From positions 11,036 through 53,753 of the forward strand of contig JAFLTF010000003.1 of NCBI GenBank assembly GCA_022510585.1: a DNA stretch of 42,718 nt, read 5' to 3'. How positions within the stretch are numbered: the first letter of the stretch is position 1; the number at the start of each line of letters is the position of its first letter. Shown here piece by piece: positions 34,394 through 42,527 of this stretch. A program made the translations under genes and the position numbers. Source of the stretch: Lachnospiraceae bacterium. GTDB taxonomy: Bacteria > Bacillota > Clostridia > Lachnospirales > Lachnospiraceae. Below the pieces are notes generated by a model, which was not told the origin of the DNA, did no database searches, and saw nothing but the letters and a program-made list of their open reading frames with translations.

Positions 34394-35815
34394 TTACTCT
34401 CTGGACTCCGGCAGGCGCAGACGGAAGAACCGTTTTGCAAGCTGTCTTAAATTCAACGGCAGGATCGGATAAATATAGCTTTTATCGGATAAAGTCTTAT
34501 TAAAGACAATAGATAAAATCAGAATGAGGATCGCAGCCACATAACCATAGATGCCGAATATTGCCGTCAGGATCAGGTTCAGTATCCGCATGAATTTCAA
34601 CGCATAACCAAGCTCATAACTGGACTGTGTATAGTTGGCTATTGCGACAAAGGCCATATACAACATGACCTCCGAATTAAACCAACCACTTTTAACAGAA
34701 AATTCTCCCAATACCAAGGCCGCCATAACACTAAGCGGTGTACTTAACATGTTAGGTGTGTTGATGGCCGCCAGTTTCAAACCGTCGATTGCCAGCTCCA
34801 ATAGCAGAAACTGTGCAATTAAGGGAATATTAGATGGTTCTTTTAGCATGATAAATTGAAATGATTCCGGTATCCATTCGGGTCTTTGCATTAACAGTAA
34901 AAAAGTAGGTGTCACCAGATACGTCATAAGGCCAATCAAAAATCTGGAAAGCCGCAGATAAGTCCCTGTAATCGGCGGAAAATAATAATCATCCGCTTCT
35001 TCCATAATGTCAAAAATGGAAGTGGGTATGATCATCGCTGAGGGTGAATTATCTACCAGAATGATAATATCCCCTTCCAGTATCTGTGCGGAAGCCGTAT
35101 CCGGACGTTCCGTGAATTTGAATTTGGGAAAAGGGTTGAACCAATTTCGTTGATAAAGGCATTCCGCAAGGCTTTCCTGATTCATAGTCAGCGCATCCAC
35201 CTTGATTTCCGAAATCCGGCTTTTGATCTTCTCTAAGAATTTGTGGTCTACTCTGTTATCCATATAGCATAGAACGATATCGGTTCTGGAGCTTTTGCCT
35301 GCATTCATCATTTCCATGCGCAGCTCGGTACTTCGTATCCTGCGACGTATCAGCGCGGTATTAAAGACCACCGTTTCCACAAAACCGTCTTTAGATCCCC
35401 GAAGTGTCTTATCTTTCTCCGGCTCCGATACACTTCTTGCCGGATAGGTTCTGGAGTCAATTAAGACACACCTGTCATATCCGTCAATGAAAAGAGCAAA
35501 AACACCGGATAAGATATTATAAAAAATATCATCCCATTTATCTTTTAAATCCACTTCTACATAAGGGGTTGCCCTCTTTGCCATCTCATAGGCGCTTCCG
35601 GGCATGTCTTCCGGTTTCAGGTCAATAAAATATTGCAGGATCTTCATCATCAGTTCATCTTTGCAGAAACCGTCCACAAAATAAATACAGGCCTGTCTGC
35701 CGCCCACCTCTATGACTCTGTATACAATATCAAAGCTGACACCCGGCTGCAAGCGCTTGGCAAGATAACTCATGCTTTCTTCTAACGATGTAGTCATTAC
35801 ATTTTCATTTTGCAC
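34394..35815 (-). CDS. GerA-family spore germination protein, SpoVAF-like
   Basis: This 473-residue protein is a spore inner-membrane GerA-type A subunit. The N-terminal soluble part (about 1-290) includes FDIVYRVIEVGGRQACIYFVDGFCKDELMMKIL; the C-terminal part has about five helices with FIMLKEPSNIPLIAQFLLLELAIDGLKLAAINTPNMLSTPLSVMAALVLGEF, the GerA hallmark. The sensor opening with YFVDGFCKDE resembles SpoVAF, a GerA paralogue of the spoVA operon, more than a nutrient receptor. No GerB or GerC partner gene is adjacent, which fits that reading. The start is GTG at 35815; its AGGAG site lies in the 3' arm of the preceding terminator. A later ATG at 35797 is an alternative. Confidence 0.93.
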   Translation of the reverse strand: MQNENVMTTSLEESMSYLAKRLQPGVSFDIVYRVIEVGGRQACIYFVDGFCKDELMMKILQYFIDLKPEDMPGSAYEMAKRATPYVEVDLKDKWDDIFYNILSGVFALFIDGYDRCVLIDSRTYPARSVSEPEKDKTLRGSKDGFVETVVFNTALIRRRIRSTELRMEMMNAGKSSRTDIVLCYMDNRVDHKFLEKIKSRISEIKVDALTMNQESLAECLYQRNWFNPFPKFKFTERPDTASAQILEGDIIILVDNSPSAMIIPTSIFDIMEEADDYYFPPITGTYLRLSRFLIGLMTYLVTPTFLLLMQRPEWIPESFQFIMLKEPSNIPLIAQFLLLELAIDGLKLAAINTPNMLSTPLSVMAALVLGEFSVKSGWFNSEVMLYMAFVAIANYTQSSYELGYALKFMRILNLILTAIFGIYGYVAAILILILSIVFNKTLSDKSYIYPILPLNLRQLAKRFFRLRLPESRE

Positions 35816-35819
35816 AGAT

Positions 35820-35871
35820 AAAAAACTCCTTCCGAAACATTTTTTTCAGTATGTCCGAAAAGGAGTTTTTT
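35820..35871 (-). terminator. Terminator of the nrd-dut operon; 3' arm doubles as germination-gene ribosome site
   Basis: A perfect 12-bp stem, aaaaaactcctt (35820-35831) with aaggagtttttt (35860-35871), has a 28-base loop and runs of A/T on both sides, so it may act on both strands. The minus-strand AGGAG at 35830-35826 is the only plausible ribosome site for the GTG at 35815, ten bases away. Confidence 0.85.
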
Positions 35872-35877
35872 TATACG
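35848..35877 (-). promoter_or_regulatory. Sigma-G-like forespore promoter of the germination gene
   Basis: The minus strand has CGTATA (35877-35872), 18 bases, then CATACTG (35853-35847). The Bacillus sigma-G pattern is about TGNATA-N17/18-CATANTA. Its predicted start, near 35840, is in the terminator loop, so the transcript would lack the 5' stem arm. It is a match by eye. Confidence 0.5.
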
Positions 35878-35880
35878 TTT

Positions 35881-36321
35881 TTATTGTTTCCCGGTACTTC
35901 CGTGTCCGCCCCTGTCTTCATGATTAAGACATTCCACTTCTTCAAACACAAGTTTTGGCTGATTCTCCATAATGCGGAACTGGCAAATCCTGTCATTGAT
36001 ATGAATCTGCGTATCACGCACGGCATATACCGGCATAAACCACTGATCATTATCTCCACAATAAGAACAGTCAATGACTCCCTGATGATTTGTCTGAATG
36101 ATTCCAAAGTTTTTAAAGGTGGAGCTTCTTGGCACCACATGCGCCTCATAGCCCCTTGGCAGTTCCATTGCCACCCCCAGCGGGATCAGTTTAAACTCTC
36201 CTTTTTTTAAGGAAATTTCCTCAGCGGCCCGTAAATCGATCCAGTCTGATTTACCGTCTATATAGGTAAGCTTTTCTATCTTGTCCGTAAAATATTTGAT
36301 CTTAATGGTTTGCATATCCAT
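35881..36321 (-). CDS. dut: dUTP diphosphatase
   Basis: Dut cleaves dUTP to dUMP and pyrophosphate, keeping uracil out of DNA and supplying dUMP. All family motifs are visible in 146 residues: [12 protein letters not shown] (motif 1), [13 protein letters not shown] (motif 2), [17 protein letters not shown] (motif 3), [11 protein letters not shown] (motif 4) and [11 protein letters not shown] (motif 5, with His in place of the usual Phe). A GGGAGG site precedes the ATG at 36321. It follows nrdG by 20 bases and ends at a strong terminator, so it is the last gene of a deoxynucleotide operon. Confidence 0.96.
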   Translation of the reverse strand: MDMQTIKIKYFTDKIEKLTYIDGKSDWIDLRAAEEISLKKGEFKLIPLGVAMELPRGYEAHVVPRSSTFKNFGIIQTNHQGVIDCSYCGDNDQWFMPVYAVRDTQIHINDRICQFRIMENQPKLVFEEVECLNHEDRGGHGSTGKQ

Positions 36322-36341
36322 CTTTTATGCTTTCCTCCCGT

Positions 36342-36845
36342 CTAGTCCGTACAATACAATACCGGCACCGATATATCTTCCTGTTTAAGGGTTGCCTGTA
36401 CATCAATGACCCTTTGGTTACGGCTTCCCTTCCAGTGCAGCGTGGCATCTTTCTCTTCCGACATAAATTCCCCATCTATCAGAACATCAATATACTTCAC
36501 GGCAGCATCCTGTAAAATATTTTCCCAGTCCTCTCCCGTATATAACCAGATCGTCTTTTCCGGGAACCTCTTTTTTATCTCTGCCATAAGATTTCTGACA
36601 TCGGGTCTGTTTGCGGAATGAAACGGATCTCCGCCGGAAAAAGTAACACCGGATATATACGGTTTTTCAAGCTGATTGAAAATCTCCTGTTTGGCTGCTT
36701 CATCAAAAGGCAGTCCGCCGTCCGGATCCCACGTGACCGGATTGTGACAGTCCTTACAACAGTGTGAACAGCCTGCAACCCAGAGTACTACTCTCAATCC
36801 GTCACCGTTCAGCATGTCATCCTTCGTTATATTATGATACCTCAT
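36342..36845 (-). CDS. nrdG: Anaerobic ribonucleotide reductase activating protein (radical SAM)
   Basis: NrdG uses AdoMet and a [4Fe-4S] cluster to make the glycyl radical on NrdD. The cluster motif C-x3-C-x2-C appears in VAGCSHCCKDCHNPVTW near residue 25, and TFSGGDPFHSANRPDV and IWLYTGEDWENI follow, all normal for the family. I chose the ATG at 36845 (MRYHNITKDD), 11 bases after GGGAG; the frame extends eight codons upstream. It lies 31 bases after nrdD and 20 before dut. Confidence 0.97.
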   Translation of the reverse strand: MRYHNITKDDMLNGDGLRVVLWVAGCSHCCKDCHNPVTWDPDGGLPFDEAAKQEIFNQLEKPYISGVTFSGGDPFHSANRPDVRNLMAEIKKRFPEKTIWLYTGEDWENILQDAAVKYIDVLIDGEFMSEEKDATLHWKGSRNQRVIDVQATLKQEDISVPVLYCTD

Positions 36846-36876
36846 CCCCAATCTTGCTCCCTTCCTCAATACGCGA

Positions 36877-39066
36877 TCACATACTCTTACGCTCTGCTAT
36901 TTCCGCCATCTTAGCGTCACTGAGTCTGGTATCGCCGTGAACACGCGAATATGCAAGATAACCGTTCATTCTGTCAATTTTAGTCAAATTACGGCTTCCA
37001 CAGACGGGACAAACATCCATCTCCAATTCCTGATGGCCACAGTCATCACAGTATGCAAGGGACAAGTTGACTCCTTCATAAAAGCCCATATCCATAGCAC
37101 GTCTGATCAATGTCCTGATCGCATCCAGATTATAATCGATCGGATATTTTACATATTGAATCTTACCGCCGTTAGCCAGTTCCCAAAAACGATATTCCAG
37201 ATCCTGCTTTTCAATGGGTGTAATATCCTCTGTCACATGGCAGTGGAAACTGTTAGAAACGTATTCCCTATCGGAGACCCCTTCTACAATACCGTATTTT
37301 GCACGAAATTGTTTTACCTGAAGACCGCAGAGATTTTCGGCAGGGGTTCCGTAAATGGCATACAGATGTCCATCTTCTTCCTTATACTCATTGATCTTAT
37401 TATTGATATATTCCAAAACTTCTAATGCAAACTGCCCGTCCTCTACAAGAGATTTTCCGTTGTATAACTCCTGAAGTTCGTTAAACGCCGTAATCCCGAA
37501 ACTTGCCGTGGCAGTTTTTAAGATGGGCTTGATCTTATCGTGGAGCTGTAAATGCCCGCCCAAAAAACCGCCTTCGCAATAAGCCAGCGGATTGGTGGAA
37601 GCGCGCATTTCTCCCAGATATGCATAAGTTCTGATATGTAGCTGTCTGATCAGATTCAGATAATAATCCAATACCTCATAGAAATCTTTATTTTCCTGCC
37701 GGGATTTCGCAAGAATCATCGGTAAATGCAAAGATACCACACCGATATTGAATCTTCCGACAAAAACAGGTACATCCTTATCATCTGCCGGATGCATTCC
37801 GCCTTTTATATACCACGGAGAAAGAAAGGCTCTGCAGCCCATCGGCGAGATTACCTTCCCGTATTGTTTATACATACTGGCAATATATCCTTTTCCGGTA
37901 AGACTGAGCCAATCGGGATACATAGTCTTAGCGGAGCAGCGTACGCCTGCTTCGAAAACATCCTCCAGTTCCTTTCCCGGTCCGTGCAGGTTTTCATCAT
38001 AGAGAAATACGATCTTAGGGAATAATACGGGCTTTTTGCAGCTCTTTTTCCCCTGTCCTATTCTGCGCACATTCAACATGATGATCGTTGCCATCTTCGC
38101 AAATCTTCCGGTTCCGATGCCTGCTGTCACTGTAATAAAAGGATAGTCGCCGCGGCTGCTGGCCACGGTGTTGAATTTGTATTCCCATCCTTGAAATCCC
38201 TGTTCAAACTCTCTCTCCACATCCGCCAGCGCTTCCGTTTCCGCAGTTCTCTTATCTACCCCTAAATGGGCATATTTTTCCAGACTTTTCCGATAGGTTT
38301 TCTCGGCATAAGGTTCCAGGATCTTATCCACTTCCGGCACCGTAAAACCGCCGTATTGCTGGCTTGCGGCACTTAATACAATGTCTCCGATAACGTCAAA
38401 TGCGACATCCAGCGTTTTCGGTTCATTATACCAGATATTCCCCATTTCAAAACCGCCCTGCAAAACTTCCGCAACATTAAACAGACAACAGTTCATCGTA
38501 TCTCTTCTTGCAGACATATCATGAACATAGAGATAGCCGTCCCTGCATGCTTGAATCTCCTCTGTTGTCATAAAAAACTTCTGGTATAATTCTTTGTTGA
38601 ACTGATTAAAAATAAGGCTTCGCTTGGTAGAAACAAGGGCGCTGTCCGTATTAGCGTTCTCCTTGTCACCGATATACATGATCGATTGGCTTTTCTTGTA
38701 GACCTCGTCCATCATGCGTACGAAATCCTGTTTATAATTACGATAATCGCGGTAACTTTTCGCCACGATCGGCTTGACTTCCTCCAGAGCGCTCTCCACA
38801 ATGTTGTGCATGATCTGAATCGGAATCCGCTCCTCGTTTAATTCGTTGACCCTGTTGACTACAGTACGGCAAATATGCCCTTTTTCTTCTTCCGTAAACT
38901 TTGTCAGGGCACGATATGCACTTTTTCCTACAGCATCAATAACTTTCTGCACATTGAAGTCTTCAACGCTGCCATCTTTTTTGATGACCATTACATTTCC
39001 TTCCGGTTTATATTTTTCACCGAAATTTTCCTCTTCTGTACCCGGCAAATCTAACAGATTGCTCAT
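36877..39066 (-). CDS. nrdD: Anaerobic ribonucleoside-triphosphate reductase (class III)
   Basis: NrdD reduces ribonucleoside triphosphates to deoxy forms using a glycyl radical and formate, under anaerobic conditions. Of about 729 residues, the N-terminal 90 form an ATP-cone (VIKKDGSVEDFNVQKVIDAVGKSAYR). The catalytic region has DTMNCCLFNV and RIGQGKKSCKKP, and near the end lie four zinc cysteines (CDDCGHQELEMDVCPVCGS) and RMNGYLA with the radical glycine, about 27 residues from the C-terminus. The ATG at 39066 is eight bases after AGGG. It leads nrdD-nrdG-dut, under a promoter with two NrdR boxes. Confidence 0.98.
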   Translation of the reverse strand: MSNLLDLPGTEEENFGEKYKPEGNVMVIKKDGSVEDFNVQKVIDAVGKSAYRALTKFTEEEKGHICRTVVNRVNELNEERIPIQIMHNIVESALEEVKPIVAKSYRDYRNYKQDFVRMMDEVYKKSQSIMYIGDKENANTDSALVSTKRSLIFNQFNKELYQKFFMTTEEIQACRDGYLYVHDMSARRDTMNCCLFNVAEVLQGGFEMGNIWYNEPKTLDVAFDVIGDIVLSAASQQYGGFTVPEVDKILEPYAEKTYRKSLEKYAHLGVDKRTAETEALADVEREFEQGFQGWEYKFNTVASSRGDYPFITVTAGIGTGRFAKMATIIMLNVRRIGQGKKSCKKPVLFPKIVFLYDENLHGPGKELEDVFEAGVRCSAKTMYPDWLSLTGKGYIASMYKQYGKVISPMGCRAFLSPWYIKGGMHPADDKDVPVFVGRFNIGVVSLHLPMILAKSRQENKDFYEVLDYYLNLIRQLHIRTYAYLGEMRASTNPLAYCEGGFLGGHLQLHDKIKPILKTATASFGITAFNELQELYNGKSLVEDGQFALEVLEYINNKINEYKEEDGHLYAIYGTPAENLCGLQVKQFRAKYGIVEGVSDREYVSNSFHCHVTEDITPIEKQDLEYRFWELANGGKIQYVKYPIDYNLDAIRTLIRRAMDMGFYEGVNLSLAYCDDCGHQELEMDVCPVCGSRNLTKIDRMNGYLAYSRVHGDTRLSDAKMAEIAERKSM

Positions 39067-39103
39067 AAATCCATCCCTCACTTGTAATCATAAGTTTTGC
39101 GAA

Positions 39104-39119
39104 ACATACAAAATATGGT
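39104..39119. promoter_or_regulatory. NrdR box A
   Basis: The 16-base imperfect palindrome acatacaaaatatggt resembles the NrdR consensus (about ACACTATATCTTGTGT). It lies 32 bp centre to centre from box B, about three helical turns, as is usual for paired NrdR boxes. Confidence 0.72.
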
Positions 39120-39135
39120 TTGAATATACACGATG

Positions 39136-39151
39136 CCACTATATTTTGTGG
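39136..39151. promoter_or_regulatory. NrdR box B
   Basis: The 16-base ccactatattttgtgg is a close NrdR box. It begins about ten bases after the -10 of the nrdD promoter, covering the start of transcription. NrdR binding with ATP or dATP would repress the operon. Confidence 0.8.
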
Positions 39152-39161
39152 TTCAAACTCT

Positions 39162-39190
39162 AGTATAAGGGAATATGTGTTATCTGTCAA
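39162..39190 (-). promoter_or_regulatory. Sigma-A promoter of nrdD-nrdG-dut
   Basis: Minus strand TTGACA (39190-39185), exactly 17 bases, then TATACT (39167-39162). This near-perfect promoter sits between the aminotransferase gene and nrdD, giving a leader of about 90 bases that contains both NrdR boxes. Confidence 0.88.
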
Positions 39191-39228
39191 TCTACACTTA
39201 TCAGAAAGTTTTCACAAAAAAGAATGCT

Positions 39229-40404
39229 CTATTTTGTTAAAATCCCCGATTCCCGAATTGCCTCCACTGCTTCCCGGATCGTTTCCACAGACAATGTCAG
39301 TGCAAACCGGACATGTCCTTTTCCCAAAGAACCAAAGCTGCTTCCGGGTGTACACAAGACACCGGTACGTTCCAGTAAAGTCATGACAAACTCCACATCA
39401 TCTTCATATCCCTGTGGAATCTTAGCCCAGGCAAACATGGTTCCCTCACTGTCCTCCATCTGCCATCCGATTTCCCTTAAGCCTCCACACAGAGCATCTC
39501 TTCTGCGCTGATATTCGAGGCATTGTGCAAAAACCATATCATCAGGTCCGGTCAAGGCAGCAATAGCACCGTATTGCACCGGCAAAAAAGTTCCATAGTC
39601 AATCTGAGAGCGCAGTCTCTTAAAAGTTGCAACAATTTTCTCATTTCCAACCAAAAAGCTCATTCTTGCACCTGTATAGTTGAAGGACTTGGACAGAGAA
39701 TAGAATTCCACCGCTATTTCCTTTGCCTGTTCAACCGCCAGAATAGATTTTCCAACCCTTCCGTCATAAATAATATCCGAATAGGCGTTATCATGGATGA
39801 TGATGATCTGATGTTTGAGTGCCCAGGGTATCAGCTTTTCATAGAATTCATCCGGCGCTGCCTTACAAATGGGATTTAAGGGATAAGATACGATCATACA
39901 TTTGGTCTTTTTCAACATTTCCTCATCCAAATGCTCCAGATCGGGCAGATAACGGTTCTCCTCAGTCAGGTCATAAGTCCGTATTTCCACGCCGGCAAGC
40001 GAAGGTCCGATTTCAAAAATAGGATAACCGGGATTCGGTACCAAAACAATGTCTCCCGGATTACAAAGGGACAGGCAGATATGGGCAATTCCCTCCTGAG
40101 AACCATAGACAGACATAATTTCATTCTTCTCAAGTTCTACCTGATACCGCTTCCGATATCTTATCTGCACCGCCTCAATGAGCTGCGGCAGATCAGCCAG
40201 CGCATATTTATAGTTTTCCGGCTTGGAGGCTGCGGCCTTTACTGCTTCCATAATATGCCGTGCCGGCTCAAAATCCGGTGTGCCCACCGATAAATTATAC
40301 ACTTTTTTCCCCTGCGCCTCTCTCTCATTCTTCTTTTCATTAAGAAGCTGAAAGATTCCCTCTTCAAAATCTTTCATTCTGTCTGCAAACTGCAATTCCA
40401 TCAT
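39229..40404 (-). CDS. Class I/II PLP-dependent aminotransferase
   Basis: This 391-residue fold-type I aminotransferase has VYNLSVGTPDFEPARHI, SVYGSQEGIAHICLSLCNPGDIVLVPNPGYPIFE, the cofactor-binding IIIIHDNAYSDIIYDG (Asp/Tyr) and the PLP lysine in YSLSKSFNYTGARMSFLVGN. The layout resembles LL-diaminopimelate and related aspartate-type aminotransferases, but the usual YPNNPT is SYPLNPI here, so the substrate is not assigned. An AGAGAGGA site precedes two adjacent ATG codons. It follows the WYL regulator by 11 bases and may be its target. Confidence 0.94.
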   Translation of the reverse strand: MMELQFADRMKDFEEGIFQLLNEKKNEREAQGKKVYNLSVGTPDFEPARHIMEAVKAAASKPENYKYALADLPQLIEAVQIRYRKRYQVELEKNEIMSVYGSQEGIAHICLSLCNPGDIVLVPNPGYPIFEIGPSLAGVEIRTYDLTEENRYLPDLEHLDEEMLKKTKCMIVSYPLNPICKAAPDEFYEKLIPWALKHQIIIIHDNAYSDIIYDGRVGKSILAVEQAKEIAVEFYSLSKSFNYTGARMSFLVGNEKIVATFKRLRSQIDYGTFLPVQYGAIAALTGPDDMVFAQCLEYQRRRDALCGGLREIGWQMEDSEGTMFAWAKIPQGYEDDVEFVMTLLERTGVLCTPGSSFGSLGKGHVRFALTLSVETIREAVEAIRESGILTK

Positions 40405-40415
40405 TCAAATCCTCT

Positions 40416-41408
40416 CTATTCATAATTTTTCATCACTGCCTTAAGATACTTTTGATACTGCTCTACAATATCCGCCGGCGCAATGATGCGGGCTCCCGGT
40501 CCCAGACCTGTAAGCCATCCAAAAAACTGTCCGCTGATGGCCACAGTCACCCGGACCAAAAAGGAGTCTTCATCCTTTTTTCTGACGGAAGCTTCCTTCC
40601 CAAATCTATCCATGACCACACCGATCAGATGATTGTCAAACTGCAGGGTAACCGTTTCATTTTGGCCCCCATACATACTGAAAGTCTTGTTAGCATAATC
40701 TGCAATGTCAAACCTTTCAAAAAGAATGCCGCCCTCCCGCTTAACACCTGCCAGAACTTTGATGCTGCCCATTTTATCCACACGAAAATGTTTGATCTTA
40801 TCTTCTTCCACATCATGGGCAATCAGATAATAATTATCGTCCTTACAGGTAAGCGCCCAAGGACTGACCTGATATCGTTTTCCGTCTTTTCGCGGCACCA
40901 GTTTTTTCTCCAGGTTCCATTCCAGATATTGAAAAGAGATCTGTTCATTGTTCTGAATAGCCCTATGGATATCATCTACAATATAATAAATACTTTCATT
41001 TGCCGTTTTGATCCGGTTCGCTACATACACTTGTCTCTGCAGCTGCTTTGCATCCGATTTGGACGCTAATTTCTCTATTTTACCGATAAGCTCTCTGGAT
41101 TTTTTCAAAGTAATAAATTTCGAAGACTGTACGATCTCCACAAGCAGCTTCAGCTCCGCCAGCTCAAAATCCCTGCTTGCCAGATAATAACCTCCGTTTA
41201 CTCTGGATTTCACCAAGATGATGTCATAACCAAAGTCGATCAACTGATTGATATCATCATAAATGCTCTTCCGTTCCGCTTTAATATCGCATTTGGCCAG
41301 CTCATCGATCAGCATCTGCGCACTCATACAATGGTCTTCGTCCGTCTGTTCTGTTAAAATCTTTATGATATATAATAATTTCAATTTCTGATTTGTCGAT
41401 TTCGGCAT
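40416..41408 (-). CDS. WYL-domain transcriptional regulator
   Basis: This 330-residue regulator has an N-terminal winged helix (LKLLYIIKILTEQTDEDHCMSAQMLIDELAK ... RKSIYDDINQLIDFGYDI) and a WYL ligand-sensing domain with ISFQYLEWNLEKKLV, YQVSPWALTCKDDNYYLIAHD and IKHFRVDKMGSIKV. A C-terminal domain with VTVAISGQFFGWLTGLGPGARI follows. WYL proteins are often nucleotide- or nucleic-acid-responsive regulators. GAGGA lies six bases before the ATG. It is followed by the aminotransferase, which is a candidate target, but no operator is evident. Confidence 0.93.
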   Translation of the reverse strand: MPKSTNQKLKLLYIIKILTEQTDEDHCMSAQMLIDELAKCDIKAERKSIYDDINQLIDFGYDIILVKSRVNGGYYLASRDFELAELKLLVEIVQSSKFITLKKSRELIGKIEKLASKSDAKQLQRQVYVANRIKTANESIYYIVDDIHRAIQNNEQISFQYLEWNLEKKLVPRKDGKRYQVSPWALTCKDDNYYLIAHDVEEDKIKHFRVDKMGSIKVLAGVKREGGILFERFDIADYANKTFSMYGGQNETVTLQFDNHLIGVVMDRFGKEASVRKKDEDSFLVRVTVAISGQFFGWLTGLGPGARIIAPADIVEQYQKYLKAVMKNYE

Positions 41409-41462
41409 ATGTATTCCTCAATTCTTTCTCAACTCTACAGGCTGCCGTTCCCAAGGCACGAT

Positions 41463-42173
41463 CTATTGCAGAATAAGCGGCACTTCGTGCAGATCTCTGA
41501 TCTCATGATCGATGGCAAGATGCAAATGATTGGCTTTGCCTGTGGGATTGTACCAACAGGTGGCAACCCCTGCTCCGATGCCGCCCTGCATATCGCTTGT
41601 CAAAGAATCTCCCACCAAAATGCACTCTTCTCTGGTTATCCCTTTCATCCTTGCAAAACAGGCATCAAAATACTCCTTCCTGGGCTTCGGATAACCGATT
41701 TCTTCCGAAGCAAAGGAAGCATCTACAAGCTTATCCAAACCGGAGATACGGATCTTATTTGCCTGGGTTTTCAAAAATCCATTGGTTACTATGTACTGCT
41801 TATAGCCCTGTTCTTTCAGCTGCATGATGACCTTGTCCGCTTCATCCTGAAAAAAGTATACGCTTCCAAGGATCTCCTGATAAAGCTTTGCCATTTTCTC
41901 CGGCGATATCCCGGTAATGTTAAGCTTTTCAAATAAAGTACGGTAACGTCCGGCAAAAAGCTCCTCCTTTGTGATTTCTCCTTTTTCCAAACGCTCCCAA
42001 TAATTATCATTGATTGCAACATAAAGTGCATGGATCTTGTCATTGATTTGAAGTCCCATCTTTTCAAAGCAATATGACAGCGCATACTCCTGTGAACGTT
42101 TAAAATCCAGTATGGTCTGATCCAAATCCCAAAGAATCGTGGTAAATCTGCCCATTTCTATCGCAATACCCAT
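41463..42173 (-). CDS. yjjG: YjjG-type HAD nucleotidase
   Basis: This 236-residue HAD phosphatase has TTILWDLDQTILDF (motif I, Asp nucleophile), IVTNGFLKTQANKI (motif II), the YPKPRKEYF lysine, and ILVGDSLTSDMQGGIGAGVATCWYNP (motif IV). The cap and the TNG...KPRKE pattern match YjjG pyrimidine 5'-nucleotidases, which remove non-canonical nucleotides. The specificity is inferred. The ATG at 42173 follows an AGGA site by five bases; a second ATG at 42155 is possible. It lies 54 bases before the WYL gene and after the small membrane protein's terminator. Confidence 0.94.
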   Translation of the reverse strand: MGIAIEMGRFTTILWDLDQTILDFKRSQEYALSYCFEKMGLQINDKIHALYVAINDNYWERLEKGEITKEELFAGRYRTLFEKLNITGISPEKMAKLYQEILGSVYFFQDEADKVIMQLKEQGYKQYIVTNGFLKTQANKIRISGLDKLVDASFASEEIGYPKPRKEYFDACFARMKGITREECILVGDSLTSDMQGGIGAGVATCWYNPTGKANHLHLAIDHEIRDLHEVPLILQ

Positions 42174-42220
42174 GCCTTTCCTAAAACCACAAAAACTGCT
42201 GTTTTTACGGATTTATAATG

Positions 42221-42246
42221 AAAAGGTGTCCATTTTCATGAACACC
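42221..42246 (-). terminator. Terminator after the 62-residue membrane protein
   Basis: Minus strand GGTGT-t-CAT-gaaa-ATG-g-ACACC forms a compact stem with one mismatch, followed by TTTTCATT. It lies 12 bases past the stop codon at 42258. Confidence 0.75.
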
Positions 42247-42257
42247 CTGCATCCTTA

Positions 42258-42446
42258 TTATCCATTTTCACTGCCTGAAACCGACTGTTCCAAGGTATCG
42301 TCTTGCGTAGCTGCCAGCTTCTGATCCTTACTTTTCCTCCATTTCGCGCCAAGTACACAGGCAATCGCCACAAGCACAGCTATCAAAATAAATAACAGTA
42401 GATATGATAAAAAAGCATTGATAAACAAAATCAAATTATTATTCAT
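42258..42446 (-). CDS. Small single-pass membrane protein of unknown function
   Basis: This 62-residue protein has one hydrophobic helix (about 5-34, ILFINAFLSYLLLFILIAVLVAIACVLG) followed by a basic stop-transfer (KWRKSKDQK) and a short polar tail. A strong GGGAGG site eight bases before the ATG and a terminator just after the gene support it as real. Similar short proteins occur next to housekeeping genes in Clostridia; the 'vanadium nitrogenase' name seen in some annotations has no basis in the sequence. It lies between rnhA and yjjG. Function unknown. Confidence 0.82.
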   Translation of the reverse strand: MNNNLILFINAFLSYLLLFILIAVLVAIACVLGAKWRKSKDQKLAATQDDTLEQSVSGSENG

Positions 42447-42527
42447 CTGTATGTCCTCCCTATAGCTCTATGCATAGCTGTCTTACAGGTCTGTTTATCA
42501 ACCTATATACTGCTATCGAATCTTTAC

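Noticed and set aside
34394-35815. Calling the GerA-like gene a nutrient receptor (gerKA)
   Set aside because: No adjacent B or C subunit genes are present, and the N-terminus looks more like SpoVAF.
40452-41069. Plus-strand 205-codon frame
   Set aside because: It is antisense to the WYL regulator; Cys/His/Phe-rich shadow composition.
42447-42527. Palindrome ctatgcatag and TTGATA-like element before the 62-residue gene
   Set aside because: The short palindrome could be chance and no -10 fits the spacing; too weak to list as a promoter.
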